Shown piece by piece: positions 11,073-22,600 of a stretch of 64,000 nt of DNA. The first letter of the stretch is position 1. Every line of letters starts with the position of its first letter. The translations under genes were made by a program, and so were the position numbers. The notes under the pieces were generated by a model. That model had not been told where the DNA came from and searched no databases. It saw only the letters and a program-made list of their open reading frames with translations. This stretch comes from Mermis nigrescens (Eukaryota; Nematoda; Enoplea; Mermithida; Mermithidae), in NCBI GenBank assembly GCA_036768485.1, contig JAVLUZ010000342.1, forward strand, positions 520,911 to 584,910, read 5' to 3'.

Positions 11073-12088
11073 TGGTTTAGAAAGTCTAGATTTTTGCAGG
11101 ACATGCTGAAATCGTTGAAATAAGGCGCGGAAAACAAGTTTCATCGAAAATGTCCAATTGCTTCCCGAAATATTCAAAATTTTACCGCTAAATTCGTCTT
11201 TTTTGTGATTTAGCACTAGTACACTCATAAAATTCGTAATTTTATAGTTTTGTCGCCAAAAAAATGATTGGTCGTGTCATTTCTGATATGCTGATGACGT
11301 TTATACCAATCTTTTTGCTTCTAAATCTTTTTTTATGCGTGATATGTGCAAATTTATGCAAATTTTTGTCCAAACATCTGTAAGTCGACCTAAGCAGCTA
11401 TATGTCGACCCAAGTAGGAATCATACATGGGCACGGTAGAGATGGCCAGAGGGGAGGGCTGAATTTCAAGAATCGTCATTTATTAAATTATGGTCATTGT
11501 CTTTTATACACGGTCTCTTTGTACATGCACAAAGACGGCCCCCAAAAGTCAATACAATTGGTACAGCAGCATGTTATGAACAGTAAATTGGGTTTATTAT
11601 AGCTTATTAGTGAAGTTCATCCAATCTATGACTTTCTTGCGATAACAATACAACAAATTATCAATAAGGCGCGAAGCGTCGAAAACTTTGGATATTTTTA
11701 GCTCTTTGAGGTAGAAGTTTTGACCTTTTCCGTAGTAATCTCAAAAATTGCCTGGTGTACCTTTCGTATTTTCAATATCGCCCGACAGTACCTGAATTTC
11801 CGAAACCCGAGGCAGGGGTAAAACCCCATCTCGCTCCCCATGCCCATGTGTGGCGGGAGTAACACCGAACCTAAGCAGTCTAAAATTCTTCTTCATCTAT
11901 AAACTAAGCCTATGCCTAAGAAAAATTTAATTGAAAACTGACCTACAGGATAAATGTCAAATGAGCTTGTTAAGCGAGAGTTGTAAACCAAGAGAAAAAC
12001 TTAAAGTTTAAACATACCATTAAATTATGAAGAGAATTATAAAATATTTTAAACTAGAAGAAAATGAAAATGGTGGGATTTCAGTAAA

Positions 12089-13984
12089 TTAAAACAAATT
12101 TAGAGGATATGATGAAACATTATTGTTGAGAATAGGATGATCACGTGCTATGTATAACGACTCCTTGATTAAAATATCAAAAGAGTTGGATGCTCGACTA
12201 ATAACCTTGAAGCAATCTGATGTAATTGAAGGATTGCTATTTGAGACATGTTTGTGAATAGCAGATAAGCTATCACCCTGAATTGGCTTTCCTGTAGCAA
12301 ATGAGATGCCAGTATGTTCTGCAATTCTACTCCCAAAATGTAGGCGAGTTTCGCCAATGTAACTAGCCATACAGCTAGAATACGTATACTTATATACTAA
12401 ATTTGAGAGTAGCTTAGCAGGTACAGCATCCTTGTTCTTGAAAAACCGGCTTATACACATGACAGGTTTGTAAACAAACCTTACTCTAATCTGAGGGTAA
12501 AATGCATATATAAGCTTTAGATTTCTGCTGCGTACATTGTAGCCATGCACACCAGTATAAGGCAAAACAAGAGAATAGCATAATTTATCACTACCGACTT
12601 TTATTTCATCACTCTTATTATACACCTTTGTCATAAAGTCTGATATGACCTTATCAATCAAGCCAAGGGGATACTCATTTTGCATTAGAGTCTGCTTCAG
12701 CTTGTCAATATCAGAGACAAAAGTCTGATATGAGTTACAAATCATGTAAATGCGACTCACAAGTGTCCTTATTAAACCAACTTTATAGGCAAAAGGAATG
12801 AAGCTAGACAATTTGGTATAAAGGCCAGAAAATGTAGGTTTCTGATATGATGATGTCACAATATCTTCGGACTTCCTTTCAACAAGAACATCAAGGAAAT
12901 TTAATTTCTTGTCACATTCAGTTTCAAATGTAAACTTCATATTAGGATGTTGCTGATTCATGTAATCACAGAACTTAGTAGGCTGATTTCTGTCAGAAAA
13001 CGCTACAAATGTGTCATCAACATAACGTACATAAAACTTGGGTCTGATCTTTATATTGCAGTCTCTGAGCCACTTTGTTTCATGATAGCTCAAGAAAATG
13101 TTGGCAAGAACTGGGCCAAGCGGATTACCCATAGCAACACCATCTATCTGTTGATAGATTTTACCATTACACGTAAAGTAACACTCTTTAAGTGCAAGTT
13201 CTAGAAGCAGTTTGAATTGATGACAATTCATCTTATTTACTAACATCACATTTTGATCATCAAATAGTTTCCTAATACATATATCAATAGTCTCATTGAG
13301 TGGAATATTAGTGAACAAGCTTTGAACATCAAGACTAGCCATAAAATGATGGCTTTTGAATGTAAAAGCCTTAAGTCTTGTCAGGAAACTACCAGTGTCA
13401 CATAAAGTGTATTCATTTGTACTTATGTCTTGCAGGATCGGCACAAAATACTTAGCCAACTTATAAGTTGTAGTGTTGATGGCTGACAAGATCAGTCTTA
13501 GAGGTACATCTCTCTTATGGGTCTTAGGTAAGCCATAGAGTCTGCCATAACTGTATCCTACAGGATTTATACTTTTATACACATCAGCAGATAGTCCATT
13601 TTGCTTATGAACCTTCAGTATACGGGCTGATATGCGTTTCTGAACTGAGTGTATAAACTGACAAGGATTACAGTCAATGACTTTGAACTTTGAGATCTCA
13701 TTCAAGACATCATTCAACTTCCTGATGTAGTCATCTTTGTTCAAAATTACAACTTGGATACCCTTATCTGCTTTTAGGACAATGATATTCTTGTCTTTTG
13801 ACAGATTACTGAGGATTTCATAGTCACGCTTTGATAGATTATCACAATGCTTCTTATCATAATTAAAGTATGAGCTAAGAGCAATGTCACGCAATTGATT
13901 CTTGATCATTTGCATTTTTACATTATCACACTTAAAGGCAGTTTGTTTATTGAGGAAACCCATCAGTTTCTCAAAAGGCAGCAA
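12089..13984 (-). CDS. Penelope-like reverse transcriptase with GIY-YIG endonuclease (main open frame)
   Basis: 631 residues open on the minus strand. The RT core contains LKADKGIQVVILNKDDY, YGLPKTHK, MASLDVQSLFTNIPLNETID (first catalytic Asp), GVAMGNPLGPVLANIFL and YVRYVDDTFVAF (YVDD). After a linker, SSCMASYIGETRLHFGSRIA carries the YIG part of the endonuclease with EH following. This enzyme pair nicks DNA and copies the element RNA. The N-terminal part of the protein lies upstream in other frames, with one stop and one frameshift, so the whole gene is probably inactive although this part is intact. Confidence 0.88.
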   Translation of the reverse strand: MLPFEKLMGFLNKQTAFKCDNVKMQMIKNQLRDIALSSYFNYDKKHCDNLSKRDYEILSNLSKDKNIIVLKADKGIQVVILNKDDYIRKLNDVLNEISKFKVIDCNPCQFIHSVQKRISARILKVHKQNGLSADVYKSINPVGYSYGRLYGLPKTHKRDVPLRLILSAINTTTYKLAKYFVPILQDISTNEYTLCDTGSFLTRLKAFTFKSHHFMASLDVQSLFTNIPLNETIDICIRKLFDDQNVMLVNKMNCHQFKLLLELALKECYFTCNGKIYQQIDGVAMGNPLGPVLANIFLSYHETKWLRDCNIKIRPKFYVRYVDDTFVAFSDRNQPTKFCDYMNQQHPNMKFTFETECDKKLNFLDVLVERKSEDIVTSSYQKPTFSGLYTKLSSFIPFAYKVGLIRTLVSRIYMICNSYQTFVSDIDKLKQTLMQNEYPLGLIDKVISDFMTKVYNKSDEIKVGSDKLCYSLVLPYTGVHGYNVRSRNLKLIYAFYPQIRVRFVYKPVMCISRFFKNKDAVPAKLLSNLVYKYTYSSCMASYIGETRLHFGSRIAEHTGISFATGKPIQGDSLSAIHKHVSNSNPSITSDCFKVISRASNSFDILIKESLYIARDHPILNNNVSSYPLNLF

Positions 13985-14346
13985 ATAATCACCATATTCG
14001 ATCCTTCCTAGGTGTAATAGAGTACTTCATACCATAAGACAAGACAAGCTTCTCATGAGCTGTCAAAACTCAGTTACTTAAATTAACCACAACCTTGTCA
14101 GGATCGATACTATTAACACTTTTATGCATAAGCAAGTTTTTTACCTTCTTGCTATGCAACTGTCTAACATGGTTGAGAGATTTAGACACATTGCGTCTAA
14201 TGTATGTTAATGATACCTGAGAATCCAGCCAGTATAATCTTGAATCAAACAAGGTTATCTGTGCCTTCAAATCTCTTAGGACTCTTTCTACCTCTTTGAT
14301 TTTACCTTTCAATTCCTCATTTAGCAAAAGCCTCTGGCATGTTATG
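13985..14346 (-). pseudogene. Penelope-like RT, N-terminal part (inner)
   Basis: A coiled frame (NEELKGKIKEVERVLRDLKA) leads to VVNLSN, a stop at 14070, then LTAHEKLVLSYGMKY, the conserved entry to Penelope RT. A frameshift near 14005 separates it from the long frame. The 14349-16625 element breaks it upstream. Confidence 0.7.
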
Positions 14347-14348
14347 TA

Positions 14349-16625
14349 CAGTTCTTGTCACGGAAATTGCAAACGCAGCGCCGCTGTGATTTACTATGAT
14401 TGACCAACTACAGTAGAACGTAAGCGCTTCTACCATAGCCACGCGTGTTCGGCCATAGAAAGATGCGTTCGAGCGTTAGTAGATCGCAGCTAGCATATTG
14501 CGTTATTGGTCACACAAACGGTAAAAGAATTTCTCAATCTGCTCTGATTTTTTGCATGCGTGCGTCTCAAAAGTGTGTGCAAAAATAGATTGGAATTTTC
14601 GTGCATATCATTATAATTCTCGTTTCCTCCATTGGAATCTTATCAAAGAGATAATGGGCATAAAAATGAAAGAAAATAGTATTTCCTGTGTGCGATCAAT
14701 TGCATATTGCTCTGCCGCAAAAGAGCATTTTAAAAATAATTTCAGGCTGGTAGCGTTCTGCGTTTTAAAACAAAGCCAATGAAGAGCAAAAGATTCAAAA
14801 ATCATATAGGCCCAAAAATTTCTTTTGCCATTATTTATATGATTTTAAAAAGCGCATCTTTTTGACTAAATCAAAATTAGAAATAAAATCAAAAGCAAAT
14901 TCCTCTTATCTTTTGGACAAAAAGGTTTTTTAAAAAGGTATTTTCATTTTATTACAAACCATATCTTTCACTATTATATTGCAGAAATTGGGAAGAAAGA
15001 ATGAATAGTGACTGTAAGCTCTAAGCTAGATCGAAAATTTAACAAAATAGTGAAATACAGATGAAAAATAGTTTTGCAAATTAATTGTACATCATCCTTA
15101 GTGGATCGCGGATAGTAGAATGAGATGACCTCCTTAATGCGTATTAATACAAACATACAGTATGCGTGTCTTTTTCTTTAACCAATCCGAGAGTAATACG
15201 AGCACGCCAGCATAAATCGGAAAGATAAAAATAGCCAAGTGGCCGTTCTTTTGACACAGGCATGGAAGAACGAAAATCTATTTTGTTGAAAAAACTGAAC
15301 TAAATAAACTGACATGGAATATGACTAGACAGGAATTTGAAAATTGATATTTAAAATTAATTTTAAAATGAATGAATCAATTAATTAATGATAAATCTTT
15401 ATTCGATTCCTATAGTTCTGAAAAGAATAATAAAATTAATCATATGTCATACCAGCACAGTATGGGGATTCTGGAGGGATGAAACCTAAATAATATTGTA
15501 TTAAAACACTGTTGATGCTCCTTCCTTCTGGCCACAAATGGCCATGGGGGCTGTGAGCCCAGTAGTTGAAATACATACCCCTCCAATTTACTGTAGACCC
15601 CAGAATTCTATTTTTACTTATATTTTTGGCGATTTACCTTATTCTGCCCTCCTAAAATTTAGGTGCTGCATATTTAAAATTTTTGTTTCATAAAATAAAC
15701 TAAATAATAAATATCATTATGCCTTTAAACTACAAAATTGATAAAAAGTTCCTCATTATCCGCTTTCAAAAATATTTTGTATCTTCGCTTTTTCATTTAT
15801 TCATGATATGTACATCAATAATATATTCAGTTCAGAAGTGTAATACATCACATAGTGTCTGTCTCCTCAGGCAAGCATATAGTTCAAAAAATATTGCCCG
15901 TTCTATTATTTCACGCAAATTTTATTCTGGCCAGCCAGCTTTCTTCGCAATTTTTCTTGTTCAATCAAAGTTCTTATATATGCATATCTACCATTTTGTA
16001 TTTATTCTATTCAGCGGACATACGTCTAAAAAATATAATAAAGGCAAGGATTGAAAACAACCACAAATTTTTACCTCCTGATATTTTAATACACAAGCTC
16101 ACAAAGATTTAGCTCAGCGTTCCCTGGGTCTATATGATTTTTAAATCTTTTGCTCTTCATTGGCGATGACTTTGTTTTAAAACGCTAAACGTTCTCAGTC
16201 TGAAATTAATTTTAAAATGCACTTCTGCGGCAGAGCAATATGCAGTTGAACGCACACAGGAAATACTTATTTTCTTCCATTTTTATGCCCATTATCTCTT
16301 AGATGGGATTCCAATGGAGGAAATGAGAATTATAATGATATGCACGAAAATTACAATCTATTTTAATCTTTTTTCTCGGACTAGACCTGCAACATGCACA
16401 CACTTTTGAGACGCACGCATGCAAAAATCAAAGCAGATTGAGAAATTCTTTTTACCGTTTGTGTGACAAATAACACAATATGCTAGCTGCGATCTACTAA
16501 CGCCGAACGCATCTTTCTATGGCCGAACACGCTGGCTACGGTAAAAGCGCTTATGTTCTACTGTAGTTGGTCAATCGTAGTAAATCACAGCGGCGCTGCG
16601 TTTGCAATTTCCGTGACAAGAACTG
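14349..16625. mobile_element. 2.3-kb long-TIR foldback element with TA duplication
   Basis: The ends are CAGTTCTTGTCACGG, with TA at 14347-14348 and 16626-16627. The inverted repeats are about 470 bp each (14349-14820 and 16130-16625) with scattered differences. The 1.3-kb AT-rich centre shows no protein I recognise. TA targets suggest the Tc1/mariner group, but long arms are unusual for it. Confidence 0.8.
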
Positions 16626-17005
16626 TAACACTTAGAACGCTTAAGCATTCTATTAGAAACCTTGAAAGCCAGAAATTTAGGAAGTAAATCATTATCAATG
16701 CATTCCTTAAGAAATGCAACATCCAACTGAAGCTTATCATAGCGAAGTTGAAGCTTCTCAACTTTTCTCAATAGCAACACAACTCCATGATCATACTTAT
16801 TCTTCAAATATGTGAATATATTTAGCTTTAAACGAATCTTGAAAAGAAAAGCAAGAATAAAGAAAAACTTTTTAAGTCTAAAACTCACCAGGCCCTCCAA
16901 CCCGCCCTTACCTCCTCCCATCCTAGATGTTGTAGCAGTAATAGAAGTTATCTGACTAGCTGAAGTTGTTTGATTGACAGGCGATTTTCTCCCTTTATGC
17001 CTCAC
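16626..17005 (-). pseudogene. Penelope-like RT, N-terminal part (outer)
   Basis: The minus-strand frame ends KLQLDVAFLKECIDNDLLPK then FLAFKVSN, a motif seen at the start of Penelope-like proteins. The stretch before it (SFRLKKFFFILAFL) is hydrophobic and may not be coding. Excision of the inserted element with one TA makes this frame continuous with the inner part. Confidence 0.65.
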
Positions 17006-17141
17006 TTGACCAAAAATATTCGGAAAATTGACTTAAGTAGCAGAGGGGGAAGCAATCTGACCAACCAAGGCTACTGGAGTAGGGTGTGATTCGCTCCCAT
17101 TGTTCCTCCATTGTTTATCGACTCTACCACATTGAGCTGAC

Positions 17142-17170
17142 GTTTCGACCAAATCTTTGGCCATCTTCAG
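17142..17170 (-). ncRNA. Hammerhead ribozyme-like core in the Penelope-like terminal repeat
   Basis: The minus strand reads CTGAAGA, then GGCC and GGTC around a loop (a four-pair stem II), then GAAAC. This is the conserved core of hammerhead ribozymes, which are known in Penelope-like terminal repeats. I could not find a convincing stem III partner or cleavage triplet, so activity is uncertain. Confidence 0.45.
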
Positions 17171-17475
17171 AGCATAATTGTAGAAGCGACTGTGCACTAG
17201 GTAATAGTTTTGAAAAATGAGCTTGTTAAGCGAGAGTTGTAAACCAAGAGAAAAACTTAAAGTTTAAACATACCATTAAATTATGAAGAGAATTATAAAA
17301 TATTTTAAACTAGAAGAAAATGAAAACGGTGGGATTTCAGTAAATTAAAACAAATTTAGAGGATATGAAAAACTTTAAGTTTAAACTTTAAGTTTTTCTC
17401 TTGCAGTTTATAACTCTCGCTTAACAAGCTCATTTTTCAAAACTATTACCTAGTGCACAGTCGCTTCTACAATAA

Positions 17476-19085
17476 ATGTCAAAGCTGCCTACTCTTAATC
17501 ACTTTTAATTGTGAACTTTGTAGCCCTACAGCTCCCTCAATACTAGACGATATTTCATGAAACTATTTTTCTGCCTCTTATAAAGAATTTTGCAAGTTTT
17601 GTGAAAAATCCATAATTTTTAAATCAATTTTTAACAATTTCTGGCGGAATCCATATTCCCCACTTCAGCCAATTTTTTATTGCGTAATTAGTGCAGGACG
17701 ATGTCAGTAGCCCAAAAACACATTATTTAATGGCCCTGCCCGTTTTTTATGGGTTCCCCAGCCGCTGGCGAAAATTCTGTCTGCGCCTATGCCTGCACCC
17801 TGCTGGGGGCGCTTGAGCACACCACCCCAGACCCCCTTAGCCCTAAAAGAGATGGTTTCAATTGGATTCTCACCGTATCTAAGCGTCTAAAATACAATTA
17901 TAGCCTTCTGATGACGGTTTAATCACAAATTTCTCGAATTTATCGATGCGTCTTATTTATATTTTCTAAAATGTTTTCAAATTAATTGCTAAAATGTTTA
18001 AAAACTCAATTAATTTAATTGTTTTTAGTGCTAAGTTGGAGGAAAATTGTAACCATGGTGCAAAGCGTGAAAATGACCTATGAAAAATGGATGAAATCAT
18101 TTTTTCGATTTCTTTCAAATTTCAAATTCGAAGACAGAGGATCGAGATATTTTTTGCGAAAAATCTTTACAATCTGAAAGTGTTTGCGCTTTTTATCAGC
18201 GTAGGCACAGATGCTCAGGAGCCAGGGTCGGCAGGGTTTGGGAAATCCCGAAAATCCAAACGATTCTTTTGCCGTTTTAACAATCAAAATGGTCAAAATG
18301 GCCTAGTAAATGTTTTTTCATGGTAATATCTCAGTTTAAAGGCATTTTCAGTCTATTTCGACTGCATTATATCACTTTAAACACTTAAAAATGCAAAAAT
18401 TTATCAGAGCGCTTTTTCGAGTAAAAAGTAATTGAAAGTACTAAGAAACTTGTATTCACCCAGTCATTTTTGATTATTTATCACAATCGTTAAGTGATCT
18501 TTTCCATTTTCCACAAAATAATAGGAAATGTAGTATTTACGCGTTCTCAGCGATGTTGAAGCTTGCTTTATAGTTGTTCTGTTCTTGTTTTTGAGGTACG
18601 TATAATTTTTTATGTGTTTTTTATGCATCGCAGCTCATGCTTATTCTTGGTGTCGTATAGGATGTATTTGTTTCCTTTGGTTTTGGCTTTAAGTCTAATA
18701 ATTTTGAGCTTAACTTAAATTTTTTGAGTCATCACATTTAAATTTTAAATTTTATTCTTGAATTATAAAATTAATTACAAATCGGCCGAAAGTTATGAGA
18801 AACGAGGACTAACTTGAAAATCTTCGTCCAAGTCATGTGTTTCTGATTGATAAAGATGGTTTCCTAACATAAGTCAAGCAAGCACGAGTTTGGAACAGTG
18901 AGTCAAGCATACACGAGTTTTTGAAGAAGATGTGGGTTCCTTTTAAAACGCATTTGCTAGTCAGGTCCGCTTCGCTGTCAGACAAAACCAAGGCCCTAAA
19001 AAATAATGTTTCGTTACAATCTTGACGAGTTTTACTTATAAGTAAAAAATGGTAATGCAGTTGCGGAAAGGAAGGCCAAATGCTT
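17476..19085. other. No recognised gene, upstream of SAMD8
   Basis: About 1.6 kb without a supported gene. It includes a decayed MITE-like segment near 17690-17830 with CCGCTGGCGAAAATTCTG and AT-rich DNA. Only short incidental frames are open. Confidence 0.5.
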
Positions 19086-19275
19086 TTTTACGTATTCGAC
19101 AAATTTTGGAGTGATGAAGTCATCAATTTTTCCTCACGTTTTCCATAAATTTTGGAATAATGACGTCATCGATTTTCCCGTACGTTTTCTATAAATTTTG
19201 GAATAATGACGTCAACGATTTTTCCTCACGTTTTCTATAAATTTTGGAATAATGACGTCATCAATTTTTCCTTCC
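19086..19275 (+). promoter_or_regulatory. Four 46-bp tandem repeats with CRE/ATF-type palindromes upstream of SAMD8
   Basis: Four near-identical units, each with TTTTGGAaTAATGACGTCA and CTCACGTTTTC-like segments, repeat with an exact 46-bp period. TGACGTCA is perfect at 19161, 19207 and 19253; the first unit has TGAAGTCA at 19115. The last lies 72 bp upstream of the ATG. A fifth TGACGTAG follows near 19300. TGACGTCA is the classical binding site of CREB/ATF bZIP factors. A promoter role is inferred from position only. Confidence 0.55.
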
Positions 19276-19324
19276 GGAAGCATATGCCGCGCATTAGGTG
19301 ACGTAGGTATTTAGCGAAATATTA

Positions 19325-19656
19325 ATGGATGAAGAATTGGCTAGCCGGTGGTGTTGCGATGACGTGGCGGAGTGGCTGAGCCAAAACGGCTTCGGCGAAT
19401 ATACCGAATTGCTGACTAAAACGCACAAAATCGACGGCCAAATTTTAGTGCGCTTAACGGAAAACGATCTTAGGAAAAAACCTCTTAATCTAACGGTGCT
19501 GGGCGATATTAAAAGAATCGGAATCGCCGTTGAACGGCTTAGAATCAAATGCGGGTCGAACGACGAGTCGTACGACCTCAGTTTCGATTCTTTAACTTGC
19601 TCTCGTTCGTCCAGGTCCAATATAAACCGGACTTTGTCTCGCGATTTTGTGCAAAG
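19325..19656 (+). CDS. SAMD8: SAMD8 exon 1 (SAM domain)
   Basis: Starts at ATG 19325 and encodes residues 1-110 plus two bases of codon 111. The SAM domain signature includes a buried Trp in the first helix ([13 protein letters not shown]), then [13 protein letters not shown] and a C-terminal helix. A Ser/Arg-rich linker follows. The donor is AAG|gtgagg at 19657. The exon is much richer in GC than the flanking DNA. Confidence 0.93.
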
Positions 19657-22600
19657 GTGAGGACAGGTCCAGGCACGTATCTCTCGGAAGGATGGGGGTT
19701 CGGACCCCCCCGAAATTTTTAAAAATCGAAAAAATTGGACTTTCTAAACGTTATTTTGTGCTATTTTTGGCCTCTTTGGGCTTAGTCGCCCCCTCCCCGA
19801 AAAAATTGGTTTTGGTCCCCCTACGGCCAGCTATGTGCTTGAAGGTGAGGACAGATCATTCGTGTAAGGGCGCAAAATTTTGGGAGGGGTATCCGGCTTT
19901 TTAATTTTAAAGGGAGCGTTGGTAAATTGTTTACCTAAAAATATCAAAAACATTTCAAAATACTTTTAAAAATCGAATTGATGAATGATGTTGATTAATT
20001 TCGTGATTACTCATCAATTTATAATTAATTTATTTATTAATTATTGATTTAGTAATTATTTATTAATTAAGAAGTTTGTTAATCTAATTTATCTCAATTT
20101 AATAGTATTTATTTTTTATCTTCCTGCTTCATGTGTCGCGCGGATCGTATTTTATTTTGAAAATATCTCTTTAGGGCGGACAGATGACCTCTAATTTTTG
20201 ATTCGAAATATTTTTAAAAATGTAAAAAAATTTAAAAAAATGGAATTTCTAGATTTTTTGATATTAGGTAGACTTTGTTTTGTTTTTTATCCGGTCGCTT
20301 TATTTCATGATAATCTTTGCGTTGGTATTCTCGAGCTCTCGCTTGGTGTAAAATAGTTTAAAATGACCGGAGATTACTCATAACATTCAATTATGAACTT
20401 TAAAATTCATTGAATATTTGATTATGTAATTATTACAAAAAAGTGAAGTAATCTTTTTGCTGAAAATTACCCAGAAATGCTAGCTTTTGCCAAAAAATTT
20501 ATAATTCTATATTTCAGAGTTGTAATAATTCTTTTTGTTTCATGCAGGCCCGGTCTTAGGCATGTGCGGAGTGTTCTGCCGCACAGGGCCCCAAAGGGCC
20601 CCCAGGGGGCCCCGCCACATGCACTATACAAATGCTTCCAATAAGTACCAAAAAGGTACCCAGCACAGGGCCCCCAAGAAGGTATCTCGCACAGGGCCCC
20701 CAAATGCCTAAGACCGGGCCTGGTTTCATGGGTGAATGATATGTATATCGAAAGGTTCTACTCCGGACAACTTCAGCGGTATTGTCAGTATATTTATGTA
20801 TACATATATTAATAATAAAATAAATGTATTATACATTTATTTTGTTATAAATAAAATAAAATATAATTATAATTTTATTTTAGTTGTCCTCTTATACATA
20901 TATACCCCCTAATTGGCTTAAAAATTGGCGTGGTTTGATTGGTCAGCGGACATTATTGATTTTAGGCATATTGTCATCGAAAAAATCGAATCTCTCGATA
21001 CGCCTTTGTGGTGTATGATAAAAACTGCATTGGCTGCTGTTTATTGCTGCATATCTTTATTGCTTACGTCCTTCGTTATGGTCATTGTGCACGATAGGTG
21101 AGACGAAATTTAATGCTCGTCACACGAAGTTTTTGTGAGCGATTCTACTATTGTAGGCACGTTGTATCTCTGGCGGGAATGCAGGGGGTTCGGACCCCCA
21201 GAATTCAGAAAAGTAGGACTTTTTAAACAGTATTTTGTGCTATTTTTTGCCTTTTTGTTCTTAGTCTCCCCGGAAATTGGTGTTGGTCTCCCCAAAATAA
21301 GACGGCCTGCTACGTGCCCGACCATTTGCCTAATGAATTTGGCGTTTTTGGTCTACCATGGACTTATGATCATATCTGTAACAGTGGGGATGGAGGTATC
21401 CCCCACCCGAAGTTGGTCTTCCCCCCAAAGCCAGGAAATTTTCGACCCCTACCGCCCGATTTTCGGACAAAATTGAATTCATTGGCCGTTTTTAAAGTGT
21501 TTTTTGACCGTTTTTAGCCGAAAATCGGAGGTTATTCCCTCTCCCTCTGTGCCCTGGGACCCCCATCCAAAATTTTGAGCCATTGCGTGCGTTGTGAGGC
21601 TGAAATGTATTCACTTCAGCTATAGTTTCTTCATTTTTTAAATGAAAATATATAAAAATTTGACGCTTTGTAAAATTCTTTACTGTTATTGCTTGAAAGC
21701 GTCTAATAGGATGATAATTTTACCTTCTAACTAAGCCGTATGTACATCCATGTAGCGGCTCGAAATTTTGGGATGTTGCTCCTCATAGGGGGGGACAAAT
21801 ATAACTCTATAGTTCTGCCAAAAGTGGCAAAAAAAGTACTTGAAATGACTTAATAACGCAATTTTAGCCAAAAGCCCGGGGCCAAAAATTTTCTGACCTT
21901 GTGGGTGGGGGGGGTGGCTAGCGGATTTTGGTGGGGATTCCTCTGTTACGTGCCTGTATTTATTTATTGCCACTTTTTTTTTCCAGGTTTAATCGGTTTG
22001 TTTAGACAGAATTTCGAAATAGTTTTGCCTAAATTTTTTCATAATTATGCTTCCAAAGTTTTTCTTTCAAGATCGCTGCACCAGAAAACAAAATTTGGAA
22101 ATAAATTCAACACCGAAAAATGACAAAGTCACTATTTTTTATGCAAACAATGAATTTTTTGGACTTTTTACCGTTTGCGAATGCTGCCTAAAATCTTGCA
22201 TGTATCACTAGCATAGGTGGGCGGCACCAAAGTTCCGGGAGGGGGATGCAAGATTTTTTCAAAGGTCGAAAACGGCCTTAAAAATGGTGCTTTGGCGAAA
22301 AAACACCATTTTTCAACGTTTCTCATCGATCACTATTCATTGGCATCAAGAAATTGCAAAAAAAACAAACAAAAAATTTCAAAAATTGAATTCTGGGGGT
22401 ATTTTGGTTTTTTTTGGGGTGCATACCCCAAACCCCCAAGCCCAGGTATGGTCACTAGCATACATGCACAGTATGGGAGTTCTGGGGTGGGGCTGAAAAC
22501 CTAAAGTGCCTTTTTTGGGCTCAAAAATGGCCGGTACGCGTTAGAAAACATCGTTTATTGGTGTTTCTGACGATACTCTATCCTTCTTGAGCATGAAATC

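Larger units (their letters stand above)
11962..17475 (-). mobile_element. Penelope-like element with terminal repeats
   Basis: A reverse transcriptase/GIY-YIG body on the minus strand is bordered by direct repeats of about 150 bp (11964-12113 and 17215-17366, near identical). The upstream repeat includes the last codons of the protein, as expected when one copy is joined to the 3' end of another, the usual Penelope arrangement. An inverted copy of part of the repeat follows at 17367-17475. A 2.3-kb element (14349-16625) is inserted in the N-terminal coding region. Confidence 0.85.

Noticed and set aside
12947..13204. 85-residue plus-strand frame
   Set aside because: It is antisense to the Penelope reverse transcriptase.
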